Counted from the stretch's first letter, positions 1 to 8,212 are shown. The stretch is 54,357 nt of DNA from an uncultured Verrucomicrobiales bacterium (GCA_937944055.1 CALDZJ010000089.1:1-54357); one strand, 5' to 3'. A program made the numbers and translations. The notes: generated from the letters alone by a model not told the origin.

Positions 1-426
1 GAGGAAATGCTCACTTCAGCCGGCTACCAACACTACGAGACCTCAAATTACGCCCTCCCCGGGAAGCAATCTCGGCACAATCAAGGATACTGGATTGGGA
101 ATGACTACCTCGGCCTCGGCCCCTCTGCAGTCTCAACCCTCGCCCGCACCCGCCACCAAAACATTTGCGACACCTCGGCATACCTCGCGCGGATCAACGC
201 CATCGGCCACGCTCAAGAAAATATCGAAGCCCTAGACGATGATGCTTGGCGTCTCGAACGCATCGCCCTAGAACTCCGCACCTCAGAGGGACTGCCGCTA
301 AAATACCTGCTTCCTCAGACAGACCTGAGCTCCGTTTCTCACCTCGTCGAAAAAACATCCACGCACCTCCGCCTCATCGGAGATGGCCCCCTCCTCGTGG
401 ACTCGATCGCCGCCGAACTCGCCTAA
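1..426 (+). CDS. hemW: HemW-like radical SAM protein, C-terminal part
   Basis: Partial gene: the frame is open from base 1 and only about the last 141 residues are present, so the radical-SAM cysteine motif lies outside the window. The remaining part carries the typical HemN/HemW C-terminal signature: YETSNYALPG, SRHNQGYW and YLGLGPSA, followed by a small helical domain. The family includes oxygen-independent coproporphyrinogen III oxidase and the haem chaperone HemW; the shape of this tail fits the HemW/HemN-like group better than true HemN, but the N-terminus is needed to decide. The sulfatase gene starts 38 bases downstream on the same strand, with no obvious terminator between them. Confidence 0.8.
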   Translation, partial: EEMLTSAGYQHYETSNYALPGKQSRHNQGYWIGNDYLGLGPSAVSTLARTRHQNICDTSAYLARINAIGHAQENIEALDDDAWRLERIALELRTSEGLPLKYLLPQTDLSSVSHLVEKTSTHLRLIGDGPLLVDSIAAELA

Positions 427-464
427 AATCTCATTTTTTTTCAATTCCGTGACTCTTTAATTCC

Positions 465-2402
465 ATGACTCTTTATCACCAGATCTCCAGCCTCCTTCTC
501 GCCCTCCTTCTTACGCTCCTTCTCGCACCCCTCCCTGCCTCGGCCCAAGATCAGAAACCAGAGCAAGGACTAAATTCCGACACAGACTCCCTAAGCGATC
601 AAGAAGAAGAAGCCCTAGGAACCAATCCCCTCTCATGGGACAGCGATCAAGATCGCGTCGCGGATGACATCGAGTCCAAGCTCGGGACGAATCCTCTCCT
701 CTCGATCGATCGTGATCAAGACAGCCTACCTGACGACTTCGAGTGGTGGTGCATTCATCACGATAAAAACGACGCCTTCACCACCCTCGCTCACATTTCA
801 CCCTCCACCGACTTTGACAAAGATGGCGTGACTGATGGGCAAGAATTCACCCTCGGCACCTCCCCCGTCGTAAAACTTCAGAACATCCTTTTCTTCATCA
901 CCGAGGATCAAAGCGTCCATCTCGGCCTCTACGATACCAACCCCGCCGGAGGATACGCCGGACGGAGTAAAAACCCCGCAGAGAACACCACCCGGGGACT
1001 AAAGACTCCGCATCTCGATTCACTCGGCAAGCGCGGCATCACCTTTGACCGGGCCTTCTGCCTCGCCCCCGTCTGCTCCCCATCCAAGATGGCCCTCCTC
1101 ACCGGAACCTACCCCCACACAAATAGCGCCTACCGGAATGTTCCGAACTTTGGAGTGAACTTCCCCCTCAGAAAAGGCTCAGACCCCTCCCGCCTAAAAC
1201 TGGGCGGAGTCCACGAGGACCTCCCGACCTTAATCGAGATTTTCCGTGACCGTGGCTGGCACACTGCCGTCTCCTCCAAAACCCACACCGAGCCGATTCG
1301 TAAATTCCCTTGGCACAAAGGCCACCCAAACCTCGGCAGCCCCAAGGCGGCTGCCAAGGCCATGAATAAAGTCATCACCCAGGCCGGTGATCGCCCCTTC
1401 TTCTTCTGGGCAAACGTCGGCTCTCCCCACCTCCCTTTCAAGGCCACCCCAAAGGCCAACGGAGCTTGGAGTGAAAGCGGCGGCCTCACCGGAGATGGCC
1501 ACGTCACCAACATCGATGCCCAAGCGATCGACGTCCCAAATTGCTACCCAGATGTCCCCGGTGTCCGCCAAGACATTGCGGATTACCTAGGCTCCATCAA
1601 GATTATCGACGGCATCGTGCAAGCCTGCCTCGACACGATCCAGAAGCGCGGAATCAGTCAAGAGACCCTCATCATCTTCACCTCAGATCACGGCATCGGG
1701 CTCCACCGCGCCAAGCAATCAGTCTACTCCACCGGAACCCAGATTCCCCTCATCATCGCGGGGCCCGGAGTGAGCGGGAAGCGCCGCATCCGTGAGCCCA
1801 TTAGCCATCTCGACATCGCCCCCACTCTTACCGATCTCATCGGCATGCCGCAGCTCCCCAGCCACCTTGGTAAATCCCTCCGCCCAATCATCGAAGGCTC
1901 CCAAAATGGCTTCCCTGATCGCGAAACGATCCTCACCGCCTCCCACCGCTACGCCACAGCCCGCGCCGTGACTGATGGCCGCTACTACTACGTTCATCAC
2001 GTCACCAAACCGAGAGGGAAACTTGCTAACCCCGCGCTCGCACTCAATGCGGATCAGTGGCAAGGCGGCCACCCTTGGTATAACCGCACCTATGATGCCA
2101 CCCTCGCCTCCGCCAGCCCTCAACGCGACCTCCTCCTCCAGACCCTCACTGGCAAAGGGCTCCCCGAGTTTGAACTTTTCGACCTCGATCAAGACCTCTG
2201 GTGCACTAAGAACCTCATCAATGAGCCTGCCCTAGCGCCCCTTCGCAAGCGCCTTCACGCACAACTCCGCACCTGGCGCCAAAAAACACAGGACTATAAA
2301 ATCAAGCCCTCAGAGATGACTCGGCGCACCCAGCGCTACCAAGCCAAACAGGCCAAAAAGACCCCAAAATCACCGGCAAAATCACCGGCGAAATCAAAAT
2401 AA
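465..2402 (+). CDS. secreted sulfatase with calcium-binding repeats; atypical FGly motif
   Basis: 645 residues. Residues 1-27 form a signal peptide ending ASA-QD. Residues about 38-135 hold repeated Asp-rich motifs (DTDSLSDQEE, DSDQDRVADD, DRDQDSLPDD, DFDKDGVTDG) like thrombospondin type-3/EF-hand-like calcium sites. The alkaline-phosphatase-fold sulfatase domain begins near residue 140 (NILFFITEDQ) and includes TSDHGIGLHRAK. The catalytic motif reads C204-S-P-S-K208, so the Arg of the usual CxPxR is Lys. The tail ends in a Lys/Pro/Ser-rich stretch. Such exported sulfatases usually desulfate algal or mucin polysaccharides, but the substrate cannot be read from the sequence. Family assignment is firm; catalytic competence is open because of the Lys. 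Confidence 0.9.
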   Translation: MTLYHQISSLLLALLLTLLLAPLPASAQDQKPEQGLNSDTDSLSDQEEEALGTNPLSWDSDQDRVADDIESKLGTNPLLSIDRDQDSLPDDFEWWCIHHDKNDAFTTLAHISPSTDFDKDGVTDGQEFTLGTSPVVKLQNILFFITEDQSVHLGLYDTNPAGGYAGRSKNPAENTTRGLKTPHLDSLGKRGITFDRAFCLAPVCSPSKMALLTGTYPHTNSAYRNVPNFGVNFPLRKGSDPSRLKLGGVHEDLPTLIEIFRDRGWHTAVSSKTHTEPIRKFPWHKGHPNLGSPKAAAKAMNKVITQAGDRPFFFWANVGSPHLPFKATPKANGAWSESGGLTGDGHVTNIDAQAIDVPNCYPDVPGVRQDIADYLGSIKIIDGIVQACLDTIQKRGISQETLIIFTSDHGIGLHRAKQSVYSTGTQIPLIIAGPGVSGKRRIREPISHLDIAPTLTDLIGMPQLPSHLGKSLRPIIEGSQNGFPDRETILTASHRYATARAVTDGRYYYVHHVTKPRGKLANPALALNADQWQGGHPWYNRTYDATLASASPQRDLLLQTLTGKGLPEFELFDLDQDLWCTKNLINEPALAPLRKRLHAQLRTWRQKTQDYKIKPSEMTRRTQRYQAKQAKKTPKSPAKSPAKSK

Positions 2403-2420
2403 GCCCACCCCAGCCAGAAC

Positions 2421-2471
2421 TGGCCGCTTTTGCCAGAGCTGGTCGCTTTTGCCAGAGCTGGCCGCTTTTTA
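2421..2471. repeat. 19-bp tandem repeat, about 2.6 copies
   Basis: The unit TGGCCGCTTTTGCCAGAGC begins at 2421, 2440 (one base different) and 2459 (partial). It fills the gap between the convergent sulfatase and accA genes, and the last copy reaches the accA stop codon (2469-2471). No stable hairpin with a T-run was recognised in it. Confidence 0.85.
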
Positions 2472-3422
2472 AGCTTCAGACCATTCGCCAAATTTACGGA
2501 ACTTTTGGTAGCGTTGCGCCTTGAGCTCCTTTGGGGAGAGCTTGAGGAGTTCTTTCAGCTGAGTGGAAATTTCCGCCTTCATCGCCTGTGCTGCGGCGTC
2601 AGGATCATGATGCGCACCTCCGGGAACTTCTTTAATGACCCCATCGATCAGGCCTAGCTGGGCCAGATCTGGAGCGGCGATCTTCATGGCATCTGCGGCC
2701 TCGGGAGCGTGCTGGCGGTGCTTCCACAGAATCGCAGCGCATCCCTCAGGGCTGATCACCGAATAATAGGCATTCTCCATCATGAGGACCCGGTCTGCGA
2801 CTCCGATTCCCAGCGCTCCCCCAGAGCCACCTTCGCCCAGCACGATGGCAATGATCGGAACATCTAGCACCATCATCTCGCGGAGATTACGCGCGATTGC
2901 CTCCGCGATATTACGCTCCTCAGCCCCGATGCCTGGGAAGGCTCCTGGAGTATCAATGAGGGCGATGATGGGCAGGCCGAACTTATTGGCGAGTTCCATC
3001 AGGCGAAGAGCCTTGCGATAGCCCTCAGGATGAGCGCTGCCAAAATTCCGCTTCAGGTTTTCTTTTAAATCTCGGCCCTTTTGATGGCCGATGACGACAC
3101 AGCGCTGACCATCAACCGTCGCGAAGCCTCCCGGCATGGCGGCATCATCGCCGATGATGCGGTCACCATGCAGCTCAGTGAAATCGGTAAAAGCCCTCGC
3201 AATGTAGTCCAACATGAAGGGGCGCTTATTGTGGCGGGCGATTTGAACCCGCTGCCAGGGCGTGAGGTTCTCATAAATGTTGCGGCGAGTTTCCACGAGC
3301 TTCACTTCAATCGCGGAGATTTCCGTGCTGAGGTCGATTTCTTGGGAGTCGGACTTTGTCCGGAGCATTTCGAGCTCTTTTTCGAGCTCCGCAATCGGCT
3401 TTTCAAATTCAAGGAGTTCCAT
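2469..3422 (-). CDS. accA: acetyl-CoA carboxylase carboxyltransferase subunit alpha
   Basis: 317 residues, the normal AccA length. The N-terminal coiled helix (1-45) is followed by the crotonase-fold carboxyltransferase domain. Visible landmarks are LTPWQRVQIARHNKRP (53-68), MPGGFATVDGQRCVVIGHQKG spanning 96-116, DTPGAFPGIGAEERN (157-171) and the glycine-rich GEGGSGGALGIGVADR (196-211) that forms the oxyanion hole region. With AccD it transfers carboxyl from biotin-AccB to acetyl-CoA, the committed step of fatty acid synthesis, in the cytoplasm. It lies 21 bases downstream of the LysM protein gene on the same strand, so it is probably co-transcribed with it. accD is not in this window. Confidence 0.97.
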   Translation of the reverse strand: MELLEFEKPIAELEKELEMLRTKSDSQEIDLSTEISAIEVKLVETRRNIYENLTPWQRVQIARHNKRPFMLDYIARAFTDFTELHGDRIIGDDAAMPGGFATVDGQRCVVIGHQKGRDLKENLKRNFGSAHPEGYRKALRLMELANKFGLPIIALIDTPGAFPGIGAEERNIAEAIARNLREMMVLDVPIIAIVLGEGGSGGALGIGVADRVLMMENAYYSVISPEGCAAILWKHRQHAPEAADAMKIAAPDLAQLGLIDGVIKEVPGGAHHDPDAAAQAMKAEISTQLKELLKLSPKELKAQRYQKFRKFGEWSEA

Positions 3423-3443
3423 GGTCTTTAATGTGTTACGAGC

Positions 3444-4337
3444 TTAGGATTCGGTGACTTTCACTTCGACTTCGTTTCCGACACGGATGAGCATCGAGAG
3501 CTCTTCCATGTCTGAGTTTTTCAAGAAAACCCCCTGTCCGGGGTCTTCTGCATCTGCCGCAGGGACGGGGCGGAACTGAACATAGCGATTGTTCAGCCGA
3601 AAACCGAGAACCTTAAGCGCGTGGCGAAACTTGGAGTGCGTGGGCGGGTAAGTACGCCCATCAATCTCGCCCAGCTTACGGCTGATTTTTGCTTGGTAAG
3701 CTCGGGATCTTAGGCTGCCGAGGTCGATGCTCTGGATGGGATAGGCTTTGGCAAAGACGTGCTCTTTCTTTTCGTCATCTCGGTGGAAGAGCTCCACGCG
3801 GCGCTTTGCGAGATTAACCATGAGCTTGAAGTCGAGCGGCATGACGATGAGCTCATCGCCACGGTGCAGGCTTTCTAGCTCGGTGAGACCATTGAGAAAC
3901 ATGATGCAATCGAGGGTCGTCTTGTGGAGATTGGCAATGCGAAGGTATCCATCACCGCTCGCCACCGTATGAATCTTCTTATTGCTCATGTTCTCGATCG
4001 AGAGGATTTCATCGAGGTTGATTTCTCCTAGAATGCGGCGGGCCTCTGGCGCATTGCTCGAATTTGGGTAAAGATTTTGGATAAAAAGAAGCTTCTCCCG
4101 TGCTTCATCCATCCTCTGAAGGGCGATAAATTCTAGCCCTCGATTAAACTCGTGCTGCCCGGGCTCGAAGTCGACGAGCTCATTATCCTCGATGATTTTC
4201 TCAAGCGGCTTTGAAGCGGCGGTGGCTGGATCCGCAAATTCCTCGCGAAATTTTTGGAGGAAGAAGATGAGGACGCACAGGATCACGAGCACGAGGATCG
4301 CGGCGAAGATCTTGATGCTTGCGAGGACACTATTCAT
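3444..4337 (-). CDS. membrane-anchored LysM protein with degenerate L,D-transpeptidase-like domain
   Basis: 297 residues. One N-terminal membrane segment (9-27), a TPR-like helical pair (58-108), a LysM-like domain (121-167: KKIHTVASGDGYLRIANLHK to RGDELIVMP), then a beta-rich domain (171-295). That last domain resembles YkuD L,D-transpeptidases: it starts with a KRRVELFHRDD strand pair and ends GQGVFLKNSDMEEL (267-280), which lines up with the family's GC[IV]R[LM]-x-N-x-D-M-E-E-L ending. The catalytic Cys and Arg are absent at that place, and no HGT motif is seen. I infer a peptidoglycan-binding, non-catalytic protein facing the periplasm. It sits between an unknown gene (5-base gap) and accA (21-base gap). 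The LysM call is fairly firm, the transpeptidase homology is by eye only. Confidence 0.65.
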   Translation of the reverse strand: MNSVLASIKIFAAILVLVILCVLIFFLQKFREEFADPATAASKPLEKIIEDNELVDFEPGQHEFNRGLEFIALQRMDEAREKLLFIQNLYPNSSNAPEARRILGEINLDEILSIENMSNKKIHTVASGDGYLRIANLHKTTLDCIMFLNGLTELESLHRGDELIVMPLDFKLMVNLAKRRVELFHRDDEKKEHVFAKAYPIQSIDLGSLRSRAYQAKISRKLGEIDGRTYPPTHSKFRHALKVLGFRLNNRYVQFRPVPAADAEDPGQGVFLKNSDMEELSMLIRVGNEVEVKVTES

Positions 4338-4342
4338 CGTTC

Positions 4343-4867
4343 CTAGATTAAACCTCGGCGCTTGAGGTCAAAGCGGTTAATCTCGCTCGATTTCATAATC
4401 ATATCGAGGGTGAATTTCATGATGCCCACTTCCCAGGCGTCATCGACGCTTTCGATGATGGCGAGGGAGGGGTTTCCGGAGAGGCGCACAGCTTCGAGAG
4501 CCTTTTCACTGACGTTTTCGAGGCGATCATGGATGATCTCGGTGGAGACCTCCGAGCGCTTAAATTGAAATCCGTATTGGAGAAAGCTGAGGTCTAGGCC
4601 CTGCTTGCGGAGATGCTCGATCACCTTGAGCACCTTGGGGTCGAAGCCTTCTAGTTCGATGTCTTGAAAGCCCTCCGGCTTCACGAGTTGGGGCTTTTGT
4701 GCTTCCACTTCCCCTCTCCTGATGCAGACCTTCCCCACGCTATCCATCGGCTCGCTAAGGATCTCAAAGGCAAAGCGGGTGGCTCCGAAGGTCTCGATAC
4801 GGCGATCCGGCTCGTGGAGGACCTTAGTGGTCTCCATTGCGTATTGGAAGTGATCAGGACTGAGCAT
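4343..4867 (-). CDS. conserved hypothetical protein, operon with LysM protein and accA
   Basis: 174 residues, not recognised. Mixed alpha/beta composition, no signal peptide, no membrane segment and no cysteine cluster. It starts MLSPDHFQYAMETTKV and contains an acidic-hydrophobic central part (DPKVLKVIEHLRKQGLDLS). The reading frame is a genuine gene by position: it ends five bases before the LysM protein start, in a leftward operon that ends with accA. The coupling suggests an envelope or lipid-related role, but nothing in the sequence proves it. Confidence 0.75.
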   Translation of the reverse strand: MLSPDHFQYAMETTKVLHEPDRRIETFGATRFAFEILSEPMDSVGKVCIRRGEVEAQKPQLVKPEGFQDIELEGFDPKVLKVIEHLRKQGLDLSFLQYGFQFKRSEVSTEIIHDRLENVSEKALEAVRLSGNPSLAIIESVDDAWEVGIMKFTLDMIMKSSEINRFDLKRRGLI

Positions 4868-4993
4868 CTTAGCGCGAATTGCTGGGGGGAGTATCGCTTA
4901 ATTTAGAGAAGGTGGCCAATGAAAAGGGCAGGCCCCTGAGAAAGGAACCTGCCGCTATAAAGCTTATGCGTCGTAAATCGTGCCAAAAGCTGG

Positions 4994-5011
4994 AGCTAAG
5001 GGAGCTTAGCT
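4994..5011 (-). terminator. hairpin overlapping the acpP stop codon
   Basis: A perfect 7-bp inverted repeat, AGCTAAG at 4994-5000 and CTTAGCT at 5005-5011, with a 4-base loop. It includes the acpP stop codon (5006-5008). Downstream on the minus strand there is only a short T-run (CCAGCTTTTGG), so it may be a weak terminator or an RNA-stabilising hairpin. Confidence 0.45.
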
Positions 5012-5245
5012 TTGAGCCTTTTCAACGTGGGAGACGATGTCACCGACGCAGACGAGCTTTTCAGCTTCTTCGTCAGGGACCTCGATGCCGAATTCTTCTT
5101 CGACAGCCATTACGAGCTCAACAGCGTCAAGGGAATCTGCTCCGAGATCTTCGATCATCTTTGACTCGGGCTTCACTTGATCGGCACTGACGCCGAGCTG
5201 CTCTACGATAATTTCGGTGACTTTTTCTTGGATGTTATCTGCCAT
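5006..5245 (-). CDS. acpP: acyl carrier protein
   Basis: 79 residues, normal ACP length, very acidic. Ser38 in [12 protein letters not shown] is the 4'-phosphopantetheine attachment site, and helix 3 [15 protein letters not shown] is typical. ACP carries growing acyl chains in cytoplasmic fatty acid synthesis and works with FabH, also encoded in this window. I chose the ATG at 5245 ([13 protein letters not shown]). A longer frame starting with TTG at 5275 exists, but its ten extra residues are not part of the family. The gene follows an unknown membrane protein gene by 47 bases on the same strand. In many bacteria acpP lies next to fab genes; here it does not. Confidence 0.96.
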   Translation of the reverse strand: MADNIQEKVTEIIVEQLGVSADQVKPESKMIEDLGADSLDAVELVMAVEEEFGIEVPDEEAEKLVCVGDIVSHVEKAQS

Positions 5246-5292
5246 GACTTTTTGGATTAATGGGAGTGCGCACAATTGGCAACTCTTAAAAT

Positions 5293-6228
5293 TTAGTGCC
5301 GCTCCTCCTGAGAGCTGGGACTTTCTTCTCCTGCTTGCTCTCCGGGCTCTTCTGCCCCCCTTGGATTCTCTGGGCTCTCTGGGCTCTCTGAGTCCCCAAG
5401 AGGCTCACCATCTTCACCATCTTCACCATCTTCACCATCTTCATCATCTTCATCATCTTCATCATCCACGACGAGTTCGATGAGTTCTCCCTCAAAGTTG
5501 GCAAGAACCTTCTGGAAGAGGGCCTCTGCTGGGGCTCCTTCTTCTTCTTTAAATTGACCATAGACCATGCCATCGATCTTTGCTTTTTTCTCCTCGTCGC
5601 CATCGATGTAGGTGAGATTGGCGAGGCCTTTGCTCTCCCATTTCCGCTTATCGAGGACGGTGATTTTCCCGAAAGGGATGAGATCACCACCGGGAGGATA
5701 GTATCCTTTTTCATCGACTTTCATCACTCGGGTTTTCGTCCGGAGTAGGAAGAAGAGGGCGATGGACGTGAGGAGGAAGCAGACGGCGGCGGCGATGAGC
5801 TGGTGCCTAATTTTATAGGCGGGCATGAAGTCTTCTTGGCTATCGAGTTTTTGGGGCCAGCCCATTTCTCCGCTGAATTGCTTCCAGAGTTCTTCGTCAT
5901 TTCCATTACCAGACATTTCAGCGAGGATTTCTGGCCACTTTTCTTGGAGGTCAGTGCCGGGAGGGTAGATCCCCTCTTCATCCCGGAATGGGAGAGTTTG
6001 CTGGCTGACGTATTCTTTCCAGTTATTGCGATTTTCATCGATCGTCCAAGCCTGTCCGGCGTCATTGAAGGCATCAAAATTCGCAATGATGTAGTTTTTC
6101 TTGGGGTATCCAATCTTCCAATCGTAAAGAAAGTAGAAAGCAAAGCCCCCAAACATGGCGAGCATCAAAAGAGCGCGCCAGATAAACCACTTGGTGGGGC
6201 GACAGATGATTTCAGAAGGGCTAGTCAT
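5293..6228 (-). CDS. two-TM membrane protein with acidic repeat tail, unknown function
   Basis: 311 residues from the ATG at 6228 ([11 protein letters not shown]); a TTG seven codons upstream is a less likely start. Membrane segments at about 16-35 and 144-163 flank a roughly 110-residue soluble part. After the second segment comes a beta-rich domain ([20 protein letters not shown]), then a very acidic, low-complexity tail (254-311) made of EDD/EDG repeats and Ser/Pro/Glu repeats. The motif YPPG occurs in both soluble parts (GIYPPGTDL and YYPPGGDL), hinting at an internal duplication. I do not recognise the family. It precedes acpP in the same direction. Confidence 0.75.
   Translation of the reverse strand: MTSPSEIICRPTKWFIWRALLMLAMFGGFAFYFLYDWKIGYPKKNYIIANFDAFNDAGQAWTIDENRNNWKEYVSQQTLPFRDEEGIYPPGTDLQEKWPEILAEMSGNGNDEELWKQFSGEMGWPQKLDSQEDFMPAYKIRHQLIAAAVCFLLTSIALFFLLRTKTRVMKVDEKGYYPPGGDLIPFGKITVLDKRKWESKGLANLTYIDGDEEKKAKIDGMVYGQFKEEEGAPAEALFQKVLANFEGELIELVVDDEDDEDDEDGEDGEDGEDGEPLGDSESPESPENPRGAEEPGEQAGEESPSSQEERH
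5406..5466. repeat. 9-bp tandem repeat coding the acidic tail
   Basis: Four exact copies of CACCATCTT (5406-5441) are followed by two copies of CATCATCTT and a partial copy. Read on the minus strand they encode Glu-Asp-Gly and Glu-Asp-Asp repeats in the preceding membrane protein. A second 9-bp repeat (CTCTGGGCT, about 5366-5392) encodes part of the Ser/Pro/Glu stretch. Copy-number changes would keep the frame and alter tail length. Confidence 0.9.
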
Positions 6229-6316
6229 TACTAAAGAAGAGAAAAACAATTCCTTCGTGATCTGGCAAGACTGGTCCGCAAAGAATCCGAGCGAGCAAGC
6301 CGAGTCATGGGGAGGA

Positions 6317-6742
6317 CTATCTCTTCACCCCTTGCTCGCGGGCGCGGACGGCAAGGCGGAAGGCCTCACGCTCACCGTAGCGACGGATCGAGAATTTCAC
6401 ACAGCGCCGCCGCCCCGTTTCAGGAGACCAGGTGGCCTGCCAAAATTCATAGGTCGTCCCATTCGTGAGGACGGTGACTTTAGAAACGCCAACCACCCCA
6501 GAGCGATTCCGCGCGGAGCGGGTGCAGATGCGTGCCTGCACCTGCGGCTGGATCTGGCCGAGTAAGTCATCCCGCCATTGGCGTGCTGCTTTGAGCGAAT
6601 TTTCAGAGCTGCCGTGGAGGCGATCGCCAAAATACTTGGCAAACTTGACGCCACGTCTCTGTAAGCGAACTTGCCAGCCGTGGGTCCTAGCCCTAGGGAG
6701 GTCAATTCGCGCAATGGCGTAGTTTTGCTCAGGTGAACCCAT
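6317..6742 (-). CDS. AP2-domain DNA-binding-like protein
   Basis: 141 residues, basic (many Arg). The C-terminal part (about 80-138) has the AP2/ERF pattern: SGVVGVSKV, then three strands ending YEFWQATWSPETGRRRCVKFS, then a helix YGEREAFRLAVRARE. The N-terminal part (about 18-62: HGWQVRLQRRGVKFAKYF to SLKAARQWRDDLL) looks like a second, more divergent AP2 unit. AP2 domains bind DNA; in bacteria they are known mostly in homing endonucleases and mobile-element proteins, where they sit beside an HNH nuclease. No nuclease motif is present here. The gene stands alone, between two unrelated leftward genes with gaps of 88 bases and 61 bases. Confidence 0.65.
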   Translation of the reverse strand: MGSPEQNYAIARIDLPRARTHGWQVRLQRRGVKFAKYFGDRLHGSSENSLKAARQWRDDLLGQIQPQVQARICTRSARNRSGVVGVSKVTVLTNGTTYEFWQATWSPETGRRRCVKFSIRRYGEREAFRLAVRAREQGVKR

Positions 6743-6803
6743 CGCTCTTATAAGTCATGATGGGGAGCAATGCTGCTTCTGTCAAATCGAGGGGGCGATG
6801 CTC

Positions 6804-8171
6804 TTAGCGCCTTTGGTTTAAGATCCAGTCGACCACTTTCTGATCGATCCCCGGCGAGTTGCTGAGATACTCGGTGGCTCCTTCTGCGTCCTCGCTCATC
6901 CAACGCATCGCAGTGGCTCCGATCGCTCTGCGGCGAGCGCGGTCATCGCCGATGCTCAGAGCGAGCTCGATGTGGTCCACCGGGTCCCCTTCCATATCGC
7001 TGAGAACGTAGGAAGCGACGGCGGAATCTCGGAGGGGCCCTTCGGCCTGCGCGGTGGCGAAGTCCTTGGCCGCTGAGGCATCCACACTAACCCAGTTCCC
7101 CATGATATCGCTCACGGCCTCGGCCTGAACATCTGAGCTGCCATTGGCTAGGATCCAATCGACAGCCGCCGCGGGGTCCTCACTCGCCATTGACTTGGCG
7201 AGGCTCCGCACGGCGCGGTCACGGGCTGCGCCCTCGGGAATCTCGAGCACTTTGGTGGCGGCTAGATCGGGCTGCTCTGCCACGAGTGATTCCACCGCTG
7301 CTCCTAAGGCGCTCGCTTGCTGATCTGCGGGGAGGCTACTGATGAAGCCCTCGGCGGCGCTCCAATCTTTCTTAGCCCACTCGGCGGCGATGGAGGTATT
7401 TACATCGCTCAAGGCAGCTCCCGAGAGCTCTGAAGTGAGGGCCGCGGCCCGCTGGGGATCTGTGCTAGCAATTTGAGAAATGACCTTCTTGGTGGCGTCT
7501 TCGCGGTCTGGCCCCTCGAGCGTGCCAGCCCAAGCGAGGGCGGCATCTGGGTCCTGTTTGGCCCACTCTCCGGCAACGGTATCAGCTCCGGATGAGGCTC
7601 CGCGACCTCCGCCCATTCTTCCCATCATCCCCATCATGGCGAATTGAGACTTATGACTTTCATAATACTGCGCGGCGGCATTTGGATCCGTGGAGGCCCA
7701 GCTTTGTAAAATTGTAGGGCGGACGAACATCCCAGTGCGTCCCATCTTGGTATTGGCATGCTCGAAGGCCTCTCGCGGTGCCTTTTCTCCCCATGAGGCA
7801 AAGAGGATATAGGCGCTCAAAATGCGTTCATTAAAAGGGAGCGCATCCAGCTGATCGGCTTCCTTGGCAAATTCCTCGCTACTGAGATCTGAGTAGAGGG
7901 CGACGAGAGCTTGGAGACGGGCGGTCTGGCCAGGGAGGGCTGAAATCTCGGCATAGGTCCGGGGCATCTCTCCCTGCCTCGGCGGCAGCGTGGCCGAGCC
8001 GGACTGACTCCGTGGCTCGGAAATGCGGCGGGAATTTGAAGAAGCGATCGCTTTTTGCGCCTTTCCCTCCTCGCCAGCCCTCTCGGTGTCCGAGCCAGAT
8101 TTACCGGCGAGAAATCCAATCCCACCTCCTGCGAGAAGACAGGACGCTGCGATGGCTAGATGATTTTTCAT
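6804..8171 (-). CDS. exported helical-repeat protein, unknown function
   Basis: 455 residues. Begins with a hydrophobic signal/anchor (MKNHLAIAASCLLAGGGIGF), then a Ser/Arg-rich linker to about residue 70. The rest is a solenoid of roughly 30-35-residue helical repeats with a recurring [WA]-x-x-DP-x-A-A core: WASTDPNAAAQYY, WAKQDPDAALAW, IASTDPQRAAAL, EWAKKDWSAAEGF, MASEDPAAAVDW, WVSVDASAAKDF. It is reminiscent of TPR/HEAT-like scaffolds and of paralogous protein families I associate with Verrucomicrobiota. A Met/Gly-rich insert (MMGMMGRMGGGRG) lies near the middle. It probably acts in the periplasm or outside as a protein-binding scaffold; this is inference. Confidence 0.7.
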   Translation of the reverse strand: MKNHLAIAASCLLAGGGIGFLAGKSGSDTERAGEEGKAQKAIASSNSRRISEPRSQSGSATLPPRQGEMPRTYAEISALPGQTARLQALVALYSDLSSEEFAKEADQLDALPFNERILSAYILFASWGEKAPREAFEHANTKMGRTGMFVRPTILQSWASTDPNAAAQYYESHKSQFAMMGMMGRMGGGRGASSGADTVAGEWAKQDPDAALAWAGTLEGPDREDATKKVISQIASTDPQRAAALTSELSGAALSDVNTSIAAEWAKKDWSAAEGFISSLPADQQASALGAAVESLVAEQPDLAATKVLEIPEGAARDRAVRSLAKSMASEDPAAAVDWILANGSSDVQAEAVSDIMGNWVSVDASAAKDFATAQAEGPLRDSAVASYVLSDMEGDPVDHIELALSIGDDRARRRAIGATAMRWMSEDAEGATEYLSNSPGIDQKVVDWILNQRR

Positions 8172-8212
8172 AAGATTCTGGGGACCTTAAAGGCGGGGTC
8201 TGTGTAAAACAA

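Noticed and set aside
1130..1571. Minus-strand frames inside the sulfatase gene
   Set aside because: Shadow frames of a high-GC gene with no homology.
4927..4953. GGCAGG / CCTGCC inverted repeat in the 4868-5005 gap as a terminator
   Set aside because: Loop is long, the stem short, and no T-run follows on either strand.
5217..5483. Plus-strand frame with a His-Leu-rich repeat resembling a metal-binding protein
   Set aside because: It is the antisense of the acidic-tail repeats of the membrane protein gene and overlaps the acpP start.
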